Positions 1-9,282 of a DNA stretch of 10,918 nucleotides are shown in pieces; position 1 is the first letter of the stretch; each line of letters begins with the position of its first letter. The stretch comes from an uncultured Lysobacteraceae bacterium (GTDB taxonomy: Bacteria; Pseudomonadota; Gammaproteobacteria; Xanthomonadales; Rhodanobacteraceae): positions 1-10,918 of the forward strand of contig CAMLSI010000142.1 of the NCBI GenBank assembly GCA_946482585.1, in the 5' to 3' direction. Position numbers and translations under genes: made by a program. A model generated the notes under the pieces. It did not search any database. It saw nothing but the letters and a program-made list of their open reading frames with translations, and had not been told where the DNA came from.

Positions 1-1
1 C

Positions 2-1159
2 CAGCCGCTCGGCATGCCGCCCGCAGACTTCCTGCGCGACTACTGGCAGAAGCGGCCGCTGCTGATCCGCGGCGCACTGGCCGGCTTCGCACCGCCGATC
101 ACGCCGGAAGATCTCGCCGGCCTCGCCTGCGAGGAGGCCGCGCTGTCGCGGCTGATCGTGCGCGATCCGAAACGCGATCGCTGGAACGTGACGACGGGGC
201 CGCTCGACGAAGGCGTGTTCGCGAAGCTGCCGAAGACGCACTGGACCCTGCTCGTGCAGGACGTCGACAAGTGGGACATGGACGTTGCCGCCCTGCTCGA
301 GCGCTTCCGCTTCCTGCCGCGCTGGCGTGTCGACGACGTCATGATTTCCTACGCGGTCGACGGCGGCGGCGTCGGCGCGCATGTCGACCAGTACGACGTG
401 TTCCTCGTGCAGGGCCTGGGCCGGCGCCGCTGGCGCATCAGCGACGATCCGCAGGCGCCCAAGGCGTTTCGTCCCGAGCTCGAACTCAAGATCCTCGCCG
501 AATTCGCGCCGACGCACGACTGGGTGCTCGACCCCGGCGACGTGCTCTACCTGCCGCCGGGCTTCGCCCACGACGGTGTCGCAGTCGGCGCCTGCATGAC
601 GCTGTCAGTCGGCATGCGTGCGCCGGCGATCGCCGAAATGCTCGGCGATCTCGTCGACAGCCTCGTCGAACCGCTCAGCGAGGACGATCGCTACACCGAC
701 CCCGATCTCGCACCCGCACGCGACCCGTACGAGATCGACGCCGCCGCGCTGGCCCGCGTCGAGCGTGCGGTCGCCGCCCTGCGCGAACTGCCGGATGCGC
801 AACTGCACGAATGGTTCGGCCGCTACATCACCGGGTATCGCAGCGCGCAGACCGCGCTCGCGCCGCCGCGTGCCACGACGGAGAGCGACCTCGACGCGGC
901 GCTGGCCAAAGGCGCAGGGATCGTGCGCTTCCCGTGGGCACGGACGGCCTGGACCAAACGCGCACGATCGGCAACCTTGTATGTCGCCGGCAGCAGCCAC
1001 ACCTGCTCTGTCGCGCTCGCGCGCCTGATCTGCGAGCAGCGCGAGATCGCCGCCGCCGATGCCGTCGCACTGGCTGCGGCCGACCGCCGCGTGCTGCTGG
1101 CCCTGATCAACGCAGGCCAGCTCGTACTGACCCGTCCGCAACGCCGGAGCCGCCGATGA
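2..1159 (+). CDS. roxA: RoxA/YcfD-type ribosomal protein uL16 arginine 3-hydroxylase (5' partial)
   Basis: This is a JmjC/cupin-fold Fe(II)- and 2-oxoglutarate-dependent oxygenase. The E. coli homologue YcfD hydroxylates an arginine of ribosomal protein uL16. Counting from the ATG at 14, the sequence begins PPADFLRDYWQKRPLLIRGA, the family's N-terminal signature. The iron-binding triad is intact: H123 and D125 in GAHVDQYDVF, and H186 in GFAHDGV. The segment from about 190 to 380 matches the dimerisation and winged-helix regions in outline, including the DPDLAPARDP stretch. No stop lies between the window edge and 14, and the in-frame residues before it (QPLG) read like normal family sequence, so the true start is probably upstream and ATG14 is internal. 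The 3' end overlaps the next gene by 4 bases (ATGA), indicating translational coupling. Identification is firm from recalled similarity to YcfD; the uL16 substrate is inferred from the family. Confidence 0.9.
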   Translation, partial: QPLGMPPADFLRDYWQKRPLLIRGALAGFAPPITPEDLAGLACEEAALSRLIVRDPKRDRWNVTTGPLDEGVFAKLPKTHWTLLVQDVDKWDMDVAALLERFRFLPRWRVDDVMISYAVDGGGVGAHVDQYDVFLVQGLGRRRWRISDDPQAPKAFRPELELKILAEFAPTHDWVLDPGDVLYLPPGFAHDGVAVGACMTLSVGMRAPAIAEMLGDLVDSLVEPLSEDDRYTDPDLAPARDPYEIDAAALARVERAVAALRELPDAQLHEWFGRYITGYRSAQTALAPPRATTESDLDAALAKGAGIVRFPWARTAWTKRARSATLYVAGSSHTCSVALARLICEQREIAAADAVALAAADRRVLLALINAGQLVLTRPQRRSRR

Positions 1160-2118
1160 TCGAGGACCGCTTTCGTGTCGAACCGGCCGACTGGAACGTC
1201 GACCAGGCCGACCTGAAATTCGTTCGCACCGAGGTGTTCATCCTCGGCCAGAACATCCCCGAAGACGAGGAATGGGATGAGCTCGACGCGCGCTCGATCC
1301 ACGTGATCGCGCGCGACAACGACGGCAAACCGATCGGCACGGGCCGGCTCACGCCGGACGACAAGATCGGCCGCATGGCCGTGCTGGAATCCTGGCGCGG
1401 CCACAACGTGGGCGCCGCGATCATGCGCACGCTGATCGAGCGCGCTCGCACGCAGCACCGCCCCGCGCTCGAGATGCATGCACAGAGCTACGCGATTCCG
1501 TTCTACCAGCGCTTCGGTTTCGAACCCTACGGCGACGAATTCATCGAGTGCGGCATCCCGCACCGGATGATGCGCATCGAACTCGAGCCGCCCGATGCCA
1601 GCTACCAACCCGGCAGCCAGCTCGACGAGACGCCGGAGCCGCGTACGATCGCCGTGGAAAACCGCGAACAGGCCGTCGCGGCGGTGCTCGAACTGCTGCA
1701 CGCGACCAAACGCGAGCTCTGCATCTACACGCGCGATCTCGAAGCGGCACTGTACGACCAGGAAGCCGTGCTCGAGGCGCTCAAGCGGATCGGCACCGCC
1801 GGTCGCGGCGCATCGATCCGCGTGATCGTACAGGCGCCGGCTCCGGCGGTCGCCGACGGCCACCGGCTGATCCACCTCGCGCACCGGCTCCCGAGCGTGT
1901 TCCAGTTCCGCACGCCCGACGTCGAAGAAGACCTGCAATACCCGTCGGCCTTCCTGATAACGGACCGGCGCGGCTACTACTTCCGCGCGCTGGGCAGCCG
2001 TTTCGAGGGCGAGGCCAAGACCTACGCGCCCGGCCGCCATGCCCAGCTCCGGGAATACTTCAACCAGGTCTGGGAGCGTTCCCTGCCGCCGCCGGGCCTG
2101 CGTGAACTGCACCTGTAG
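1156..2118 (+). CDS. GNAT N-acetyltransferase with additional C-terminal domain (DUF7931-like)
   Basis: This is a two-domain protein of 320 residues. Residues about 1-145 form a GNAT fold of the ElaA/YjcF kind. The acetyl-CoA-binding segment is MAVLESWRGHNVGAA (74-88; R81, G82 and G86 correspond to the R/Q-x-x-G-x-G/A loop). Further on come FYQRFGFEP, typical of GNAT motif B, and ECGIPHRMM, typical of this subfamily. After a linker rich in P, E and Q, residues about 165-320 form a second domain of the type found appended to GNAT proteins in xanthomonads (I believe DUF7931). Its pattern of beta strands and the ending YFNQVWERS recall a phospholipase D-like fold without HKD catalytic motifs, which is speculative. 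The start is fixed by ATGA overlap with roxA and by GGAG at 1146-1149, six bases before the ATG. The acetyl acceptor cannot be read from the sequence. Coupling to roxA may point to a ribosome or translation role, but this is inference. Confidence 0.85.
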   Translation: MIEDRFRVEPADWNVDQADLKFVRTEVFILGQNIPEDEEWDELDARSIHVIARDNDGKPIGTGRLTPDDKIGRMAVLESWRGHNVGAAIMRTLIERARTQHRPALEMHAQSYAIPFYQRFGFEPYGDEFIECGIPHRMMRIELEPPDASYQPGSQLDETPEPRTIAVENREQAVAAVLELLHATKRELCIYTRDLEAALYDQEAVLEALKRIGTAGRGASIRVIVQAPAPAVADGHRLIHLAHRLPSVFQFRTPDVEEDLQYPSAFLITDRRGYYFRALGSRFEGEAKTYAPGRHAQLREYFNQVWERSLPPPGLRELHL

Positions 2119-2178
2119 CGCGCACGGCACGGCAGACGAAAATCGGCCGAAATCTACGGACTTATGACGAACGTCGCC

Positions 2179-2209
2179 TTGCCGCGGCGCAACACGATCA
2201 GCGTATAAT
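2179..2209 (+). promoter_or_regulatory. sigma-70-type promoter of the sucA-sucB-lpd operon
   Basis: The -10 box TATAAT (2204-2209) is a perfect consensus. The best -35 box is TTGCCG (2179-2184, 4 of 6 matches) with a rather long 19-bp spacer. It is the only clear promoter before the operon. The predicted transcription start lies near 2216, leaving a leader of about 65 bases before the preferred GTG start of sucA. No intrinsic terminator separates it from the upstream GNAT gene, so some read-through is possible. Confidence 0.7.
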
Positions 2210-2220
2210 CCGCGGGTTTC

Positions 2221-2238
2221 GATCGAGCCGATCGAGCC
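2221..2238 (+). repeat. 9-bp direct repeat GATCGAGCC x2 in the sucA leader
   Basis: Two exact, adjacent copies of GATCGAGCC (2221-2229 and 2230-2238) begin 12 bases after the -10 box, at the expected start of the transcript. With the preceding C, the palindrome CGATCG occurs at 2220-2225 and 2229-2234, so the segment could also fold into a short hairpin with an AGC loop. It could be a regulator site or a chance slippage duplication. CGATCG is common in GC-rich DNA, which weakens any functional claim. Confidence 0.4.
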
Positions 2239-2267
2239 TTTCCGACGTGCAGCCAGCACCACATCCC

Positions 2268-2274
2268 GGTGATC
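2268..2274 (+). promoter_or_regulatory. Shine-Dalgarno sequence deciding the sucA start
   Basis: GGTGATC is fully complementary to the conserved 16S rRNA 3' tail (GATCACC...) and ends six bases before the GTG at 2281. The alternative GTG at 2269 lies inside this sequence and has no purine-rich stretch upstream. The placement favours GTG2281, giving the N-terminus MSANLIQLF. Confidence 0.6.
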
Positions 2275-2280
2275 CCCGAC

Positions 2281-5121
2281 GTGAGCGCGAACCTGATCCA
2301 GTTGTTCCGTGATACCTCCCAACTGTCCGGCGGCAACGCCGCGTTTATCGAAGACCTCTACGAATCCTGGCTGCGCGATCCCGCTTCGGTATCGCCCGAG
2401 TGGCAGCGCTATTTCGACGGCTTCAAGGGCCGCGACGACAGATCCCATACCGATGCCATCGCTCGCATCGACGCCGCGCAGAAACGCAACGGCCGCGCGG
2501 CCGCGCCGCTTGCCGTCGCACCGCTCGACGACGCCAAGGCGCAAAAACAGGCCGCCGTCCTCAAGCTCGTCACCGCGTATCGTTCGCGCGGACACCTGGC
2601 CGCCTCGCTCGATCCGCTCGGCCTCGCCGAAAAACTGCCGGCGCCGGATCTCGAACTCGGCTTTCACGGCCTCGACAACGCCGATCTCGACACCGAATTC
2701 AACACCGGATCGCTGGCCGGCCCGCAGCGGCTCAAGCTCAAGGAACTCGTCGCGCTACTGAAGGCGACCTACGCCGGCACGATCGGCGTGGAATTCATGC
2801 ACATCAGCGACGCCGTGCAGCGGCGCTGGGTCCACGAACAGCTCGAAAAGGCCGCCGGCAACTTCGGCCTCGGCGCCGATGACAAGAGGCGCCTGCTCGA
2901 ACGCCTGACCGCCGCCGAAGGCCTCGAGCGCTATCTCCACACGAAATACGTCGGTCAGAAGCGCTTCTCGCTCGAAGGCGGCGACAGCCTGATCCCGCTC
3001 GTCGACGAGCTGGTGCGCCAGAGCGGCGCCGACGGCGTCAAGGACATGGTCCTCGGCATGGCCCACCGCGGCCGCCTCAACGTGCTCGTGAACACGCTGG
3101 GCAAGGCGCCGCAGAAGCTGTTCGCCGAATTCGAAGGCAAGTTCGACCATCCGGACGATCCGGCACATTCGGGCGACGTGAAGTACCACATGGGCTTCTC
3201 GGCCGACATCCGCACGACCGGTCATACGGTCCATCTGGCGCTCGCGTTCAATCCGTCGCATCTCGAAATCGTCGATCCGGTCGTGGCCGGCTCCGTGCGC
3301 GCGCGCCAGACGCGCCGCGGCGACGCGGACCGCGGCCAGGTCATGCCGGTGCTGATCCACGGCGACGCGGCCTTCGCCGGCCAGGGCGTCGTGATGGAGC
3401 TGTTCAACATGTCGCAGGCGCGCGGTTTCGCGGTCGGCGGCACGGTGCACATCGTCGTCAACAATCAGGTCGGCTTCACGACCTCGAATCCGCAGGACGC
3501 GCGCAGTACCTACTACTGCACCGACGTCGCGAAGATGGTCAATGCGCCGGTGTTCCACGTGAACGGCGACGACCCGGAAGCCGTGCTGTTCGTCGCCCGC
3601 CTCGCGTTCGACTATCGCCAGAAGTTCAAGCGCGACGTCGTCATCGACCTCGTCTGCTATCGCCGTCACGGCCACAACGAGGCCGACGAACCCGCGGCCA
3701 CGCAGCCGGTCATGTACCAGATCATCCGCGCGCGCCAGACCACGCGCGACCTCTACGCGCAAAAGCTCGCGGCGGCCGGCGTGATCAAGGACGGCGACGC
3801 GCAGGCGCTCGTCGACGGCTACCGCAAGAAGCTCGAATCCGGACTGCCGGTGGCCGAGCTCGATCCGGAGTTCAAGGATCCGTATGCGCTCGACTGGTCG
3901 AAGTTCATCGATGGCAAGCTCGACGCGCCGCACCGCACCGGCGTGGCCAAGGACAAGCTCGTCGCGCTGAGCCAGAGCATCCTGAACCTCCCGGCCGAGC
4001 TCGTGCTGCATCCGCGCGTCGCGAAGATCTACGAGGACCGCGCGAAGATGGCCGCGGGCCAGCAGCCGCTGGACTGGGGCTTCGCCGAGAACCTCGCCTA
4101 CGCGACCTTGATCGCCGAAGGCCATGACCTGCGCGTGGTCGGTCAGGACGTCGGCCGCGGCACGTTCTTCCACCGCCACGCGGTGCTGCACGACCAGAAG
4201 ACCGACGGCACCTACCTGCCGCTCGGCCACGTGCGCGCCGGTGCCAACGTCGAAGTCATCGACTCGGTGCTCAGCGAAGAAGCCGTCATGGCGTTCGAGT
4301 ACGGTTTCTCCACGTCCGAGCCGAACACGCTCGTGATCTGGGAAGGCCAGTTCGGCGACTTCGCCAACGGCGCCCAGGTCGTCATCGACCAGTTCATCAG
4401 TTCGGGCGAAGCCAAGTGGGGCCGCCTGTCGAGCCTCGCACTGTTCCTGCCGCACGGTTACGAAGGCCAGGGCCCGGAGCACTCCTCCGCGCGCCTCGAG
4501 CGCTTCCTGCAACTGTGCGCACTCAACAACATGCAGGTTTGCGTACCGACGACGCCGGCGCAGGCGTTCCACATGATCCGCCGCCAGATGGTGCGCGACT
4601 GCCGCAAGCCGCTCGTGGTCATGACGCCGAAGTCGCTGCTGCGTCACAAGCTTGCGGTGTCTTCGCTCGACGATCTCGCCAACGGCGGCTTCCAGCTCGT
4701 GATCGGCGACTCCACCGCCAAGCCGGGCCAGAAGGTGCGCCGCGCCGTGCTCTGCTCGGGCAAGGTCTATTTCGATCTCGTCGACGAATGCGAGAAGCGC
4801 GGCATCAGCGACGTCGCGATCATCCGCGTCGAGCAGCTCTATCCGTTCCCGCGCACCGAAGTGAAGGCGCAGCTGGCCAAGTATCCGGCCGCGAAGGAAG
4901 TCGTCTGGTGTCAGGAGGAGCCGATGAACCAGGGTGCCTGGTACCAGATCCAGCATCACCTGCGCGCCTGCCTCGGCGCGGAACACAGCCTCAGCTACGC
5001 CGGCCGTTCGCGCTCGCCGGCGCCGGCCTGCGGTCACCACAACACCCACGTCGCCGAACAGGCGGCCCTGGTCGAGCAGGCGCTGGTCGCGCCGATCGGC
5101 ACTGATCACGCCTCGGAGTAA
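2281..5121 (+). CDS. sucA: 2-oxoglutarate dehydrogenase E1 component
   Basis: This thiamine-diphosphate enzyme decarboxylates 2-oxoglutarate and transfers the succinyl group to the lipoyl arm of E2, in the TCA cycle in the cytoplasm. The length is 946 residues from GTG2281 (950 from GTG2269), normal for the family. The N-terminal E1o segment includes [20 protein letters not shown], the region that in other bacteria contacts E2. Active-site histidines are H262 ([11 protein letters not shown]) and H327 (FNPSHLEIV). The ThDP/Mg2+ motif starts at [10 protein letters not shown] (360-369) and continues to [11 protein letters not shown] (about 394-404). The pyrimidine-binding transketolase domain starts at [14 protein letters not shown] (597) and includes [10 protein letters not shown] and [14 protein letters not shown] (725-738). 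The C-terminal domain has [17 protein letters not shown] (from 878). It is the first gene of the operon; GGAG at its 3' end (5115-5118) serves sucB five bases downstream of the stop. No missing key residue was seen. Confidence 0.97.
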   Translation: MSANLIQLFRDTSQLSGGNAAFIEDLYESWLRDPASVSPEWQRYFDGFKGRDDRSHTDAIARIDAAQKRNGRAAAPLAVAPLDDAKAQKQAAVLKLVTAYRSRGHLAASLDPLGLAEKLPAPDLELGFHGLDNADLDTEFNTGSLAGPQRLKLKELVALLKATYAGTIGVEFMHISDAVQRRWVHEQLEKAAGNFGLGADDKRRLLERLTAAEGLERYLHTKYVGQKRFSLEGGDSLIPLVDELVRQSGADGVKDMVLGMAHRGRLNVLVNTLGKAPQKLFAEFEGKFDHPDDPAHSGDVKYHMGFSADIRTTGHTVHLALAFNPSHLEIVDPVVAGSVRARQTRRGDADRGQVMPVLIHGDAAFAGQGVVMELFNMSQARGFAVGGTVHIVVNNQVGFTTSNPQDARSTYYCTDVAKMVNAPVFHVNGDDPEAVLFVARLAFDYRQKFKRDVVIDLVCYRRHGHNEADEPAATQPVMYQIIRARQTTRDLYAQKLAAAGVIKDGDAQALVDGYRKKLESGLPVAELDPEFKDPYALDWSKFIDGKLDAPHRTGVAKDKLVALSQSILNLPAELVLHPRVAKIYEDRAKMAAGQQPLDWGFAENLAYATLIAEGHDLRVVGQDVGRGTFFHRHAVLHDQKTDGTYLPLGHVRAGANVEVIDSVLSEEAVMAFEYGFSTSEPNTLVIWEGQFGDFANGAQVVIDQFISSGEAKWGRLSSLALFLPHGYEGQGPEHSSARLERFLQLCALNNMQVCVPTTPAQAFHMIRRQMVRDCRKPLVVMTPKSLLRHKLAVSSLDDLANGGFQLVIGDSTAKPGQKVRRAVLCSGKVYFDLVDECEKRGISDVAIIRVEQLYPFPRTEVKAQLAKYPAAKEVVWCQEEPMNQGAWYQIQHHLRACLGAEHSLSYAGRSRSPAPACGHHNTHVAEQAALVEQALVAPIGTDHASE

Positions 5122-5126
5122 GAAGT

Positions 5127-6364
5127 ATGACCATCGAAGTCAAAGTCCCGGTTCTGCCCGAATCCGTTTCCGACGCGACCATCGCGACCTGGCACAAGAA
5201 AGCCGGCGACGCGGTCAAGCGCGACGAAAACCTGGTCGATCTGGAAACCGACAAGGTCGTCCTCGAAGTGCCGGCTCCGGCCGATGGCGTGCTCAAGGAA
5301 ATCCGTCGCCAGACCGGCGACACGGTCAACTCGCAGGAAATCATCGCGGTGATCGAAGAAGGTGCGGCCGCGGCCGCGCCGACCCCTGCTGCTGCCGCGC
5401 CCGCCGCGGAAGCGCCGAAGGCCGCGGCCCCGGCCGCTGCCGCTGCGCCGGCCGCGAAGGTCGACGATCTGTCGCCGGCCGGCCGCCGCGTCGCGAGCGA
5501 GAACGCGATCGATCCGGCGAACGTCGCCGGCACCGGCCGCGACAGCCGCGTGACGAAGGAGGATCTCGTCAACTTCATGCGTTCGGGCGGCACCGCCGCG
5601 CCGGCCGCAACCAACGCACCGGCCGCGAGCGCGTCGGCTCCCGCCGCGAAGCCGACACCGGGCTCGCGTCCGGAAGAACGCGTGCCGATGACGCGCATGC
5701 GCGCGAAGATCGCCGAACGCCTGATGCAGTCGAAGAACTCGATCGCGATGCTGACCTCGTTCAACGAGGTCAACCTCGGCAAGGTCATGGCCATGCGCAA
5801 GGAACTGGTCGAACAGTTCGAGAAGACGCACGGCATCAAGCTCGGCTTCATGAGCTTCTTCGTGAAGGCCGCGTGCGAGGCGCTCAAGCGCCATCCGATC
5901 ATCAACGCGTCGGTCGACGGCAACGACGTGATCTATCACGGCTACCAGGACATCTCGGTCGCCGTGTCGACCGACAAGGGTCTCGTGACGCCGGTGCTGC
6001 GCGATGCGCAGAACCTGAGCTTCGCCGACGTCGAGAAGCAGATCGCGGGCTACGCGAAGAAAGCGCGCGAAGGCGGTCTCACGCTCGACGATCTCGCCGG
6101 CGGCACGTTCACGATCACCAACGGCGGCACCTTCGGTTCGCTGTTCTCCACGCCGATCGTCAATCCGCCGCAGAGCGCCATCCTCGGCATGCACGCGATC
6201 AAGGATCGCGCGATCGTCGAGAACGGCCAGGTCGTCGCGGCGCCGATGATGTACGTCGCACTGTCCTACGATCACCGCATCATCGACGGCAAGGACGCAG
6301 TGCTGTTCCTCGTCGACATCAAGAACCAGCTCGAGAATCCGGCCAAGATGCTGCTGGGTCTCTG

Positions 6365-6365
<1 letters not shown>
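5127..6365 (+). CDS. sucB: 2-oxoglutarate dehydrogenase E2, dihydrolipoyllysine-residue succinyltransferase
   Basis: This is the core of the 2-oxoglutarate dehydrogenase complex: it passes succinyl from the lipoyl arm to CoA. The protein has 412 residues. A single lipoyl domain (about 2-76) carries the modified lysine K43 in LETDKVVLE. An Ala/Pro linker (about 77-112) leads to the peripheral subunit-binding domain ([19 protein letters not shown], about 113-148), which docks E3 and/or E1. A second Ala/Pro linker (about 152-182) precedes the catalytic acyltransferase domain starting near [15 protein letters not shown]. The active-site motif is H383-RII-D387-G388 in [12 protein letters not shown]. 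One lipoyl domain and the family length fit SucB rather than pyruvate dehydrogenase E2, and the adjacent sucA settles it. The start ATG follows GGAG by 8 bases. The stop overlaps the next ATG by one base (TGATG). The linkers are low-complexity GC-rich DNA, not a frameshift. Confidence 0.97.
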
Positions 6366-8202
<1,837 letters not shown>

Positions 8203-8208
8203 GCACGC

Positions 8209-8243
8209 GCGGGCCGGACGTCGCGCAGCGATGTCCGGCCCGC
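8209..8243 (+). terminator. strong hairpin after lpd, likely operon terminator
   Basis: GCGGGCCGGAC (8209-8219) is exactly complementary to GTCCGGCCCGC (8233-8243). Pairing continues inward (8220-8224 with 8228-8232, one G-U pair), giving a stem of about 16 bp with a GCA loop, starting seven bases after the lpd stop. No T-tract follows, only CCCTTCC, so it may act as a non-canonical terminator, a mRNA 3'-end stabiliser, or a Rho-assisted end. Confidence 0.6.
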
Positions 8244-8310
8244 ATCCGCCCTTCCGCATCGGCGCAACGCCGGTGACAATCGTCGCGGCCACGACCACGT
8301 CGAGTCTGCG

Positions 8311-9186
8311 ATGAACGCCGAGACACCGATCCGCAACGTCTCCGACACCGCGCTCTGGGTCGCGATCTATCGCGCGATCGAAAGCGAGCGTCCCGACGCC
8401 CTGTTCCGCGATCCGTATGCGCGCCGCCTCGGCGGTGCGCGCGGCGAAGCCATCGTCAATGCCATGCCGAACGGCCGCTCGATGGCCTGGCCGCTGATCG
8501 TGCGTGTCGCGGTCATGGACGACATCGTGCGGCGCTGCGTTGCCGACGGCGTGAGGACCGTGCTCAATCTCGCCGCCGGTCTCGATGCGCGTCCCTATCG
8601 CCTCGATCTCCCGGCCGACCTGCTCTGGCTCCATGTCGACATGCCCGAGATGGTCGAGTATTTCCGTTCGCATATGGCCCAGGAAACGCCGCGCTGCCGG
8701 CTCGAATTCATCGCGGCCGACCTGCGCGAGGCAGACCGTCGTCGCGAGGTGTTCGCGCGCGCCGCCGCGGCCGACGGTCCGTTGCTCGTCATCACCGAGG
8801 GCCTGCTGATCTACCTCGAGGCCGAGGACGTCGCCGCGCTCGCGCGCGATCTCCACGACATCGCGCACGCGCGCTGGTGGCTCAGCGATCTCGCCTCGCC
8901 CGCGCTGCTGCGTTTCATCGCGAACAGCTGGGGCCGCACCGTACAGCAGGGCAACGCACCGTTTCGTTTCGGTCCGCGCGAAGGCACCGCGTTCTTCGCG
9001 CCCTACGGCTGGCGCGAAGCCGAGTTCCGCTCGACCTGGGACGAAGCCTGGCGCCTGGATCGCAAGCCCGCGTTCGCGTGGCTCTGGCGCGTGCTGTCAT
9101 GGTTCCAGCCGCGGCGCAAGGTCGAGGCCGGTCGACGCATGTCCTCGATCGTGCTGCTCGAGTCCGACAGCGCCGCAGCGATCTGA
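8311..9186 (+). CDS. class I SAM-dependent methyltransferase, LCMT (leucine carboxyl methyltransferase) family
   Basis: The protein has 291 residues. Family hallmarks are an N-terminal helical region with DALFRDPYARRLGG (about 29-42), the SAM-binding loop NLAAGLDARPYRL (86-98), an acidic residue D110 in LHVDMPEMVEY at the expected ribose-contacting strand end, and ITEGLLIYL (161-169), the segment characteristic of LCMT/PPM1-like enzymes. Bacterial members mostly methylate unknown or small-molecule substrates, and nothing here identifies the substrate. The start ATG has only a weak upstream purine stretch; a GACAAT sequence at 8275-8280 could be a poor -10 box. The gene is separated from lpd by the hairpin and from the next gene by 96 bases, so it may be monocistronic or co-transcribed with acuI. 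The C-terminal part has WLWRVLSWF, a short hydrophobic patch too short for a membrane span. Confidence 0.85.
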   Translation: MNAETPIRNVSDTALWVAIYRAIESERPDALFRDPYARRLGGARGEAIVNAMPNGRSMAWPLIVRVAVMDDIVRRCVADGVRTVLNLAAGLDARPYRLDLPADLLWLHVDMPEMVEYFRSHMAQETPRCRLEFIAADLREADRRREVFARAAAADGPLLVITEGLLIYLEAEDVAALARDLHDIAHARWWLSDLASPALLRFIANSWGRTVQQGNAPFRFGPREGTAFFAPYGWREAEFRSTWDEAWRLDRKPAFAWLWRVLSWFQPRRKVEAGRRMSSIVLLESDSAAAI

Positions 9187-9221
9187 CGCATTGCCGGGTG
9201 CATTCAACCACGGCGCCATTT

Positions 9222-9247
9222 GTGTGCGCCGCGCGCGTCTCGCACAC
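9222..9247 (+). promoter_or_regulatory. possible operator (inverted repeat) upstream of acuI
   Basis: GTGTGCG (9222-9228) and CGCACAC (9241-9247) form an exact 7-bp inverted repeat around 12 bases. It overlaps a weak promoter-like pair, TTGTGT (9220-9225) and CACACT (9243-9248), spaced by 17 bp, so a bound regulator would block it. It could alternatively be a weak terminator stem for the methyltransferase gene, but no T-tract follows. Confidence 0.3.
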
Positions 9248-9249
9248 TA

Positions 9250-9268
9250 GGCGATCTCCTTCATCGCC
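9250..9268 (+). repeat. short inverted repeat in the acuI leader
   Basis: GGCGAT (9250-9255) and ATCGCC (9263-9268) pair exactly around the 7-base loop CTCCTTC, just before the weak ribosome-binding sequence GGGA (9269-9272) of acuI. If it forms in the mRNA, the hairpin would abut the ribosome site. With only six pairs it may be incidental. Confidence 0.3.
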
Positions 9269-9282
9269 GGGACCTTGAACGC

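Noticed and set aside
271..1155. Long N-terminal extension of the GNAT gene (615 residues in total)
   Set aside because: The extra 295 residues are Arg-rich shadow sequence overlapping roxA out of frame; ATG1156 has a proper ribosome-binding site and the expected family N-terminus.
2140..2155. TCGGCCGA palindrome after the GNAT gene considered as a terminator
   Set aside because: It is a self-complementary 8-mer with no loop and no following T-run, so it cannot form a useful terminator stem.
823..2667. 614-residue open frame on the minus strand across roxA, the GNAT gene and the start of sucA
   Set aside because: It spans three well-supported plus-strand genes and the operon promoter; it is a compositional shadow.
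2755..5109. 784-residue open frame on the minus strand opposite sucA
   Set aside because: It mirrors the sucA reading frame in GC-rich DNA with strong third-position G/C bias; its translation is rich in Arg, Val, Asp and His in irregular order and matches no family, while sucA is certain.
5350..5660. Possible frameshift or DNA repeat in sucB, suggested by low-complexity GCC/GCG runs
   Set aside because: These encode the normal Ala/Pro-rich linkers between the lipoyl, subunit-binding and catalytic domains of E2; the frame stays open and domain motifs are in order.
9220..9282. Upstream in-frame ATG for acuI
   Set aside because: It adds 21 Arg-rich residues without family support and would begin inside the inverted repeat/promoter region.
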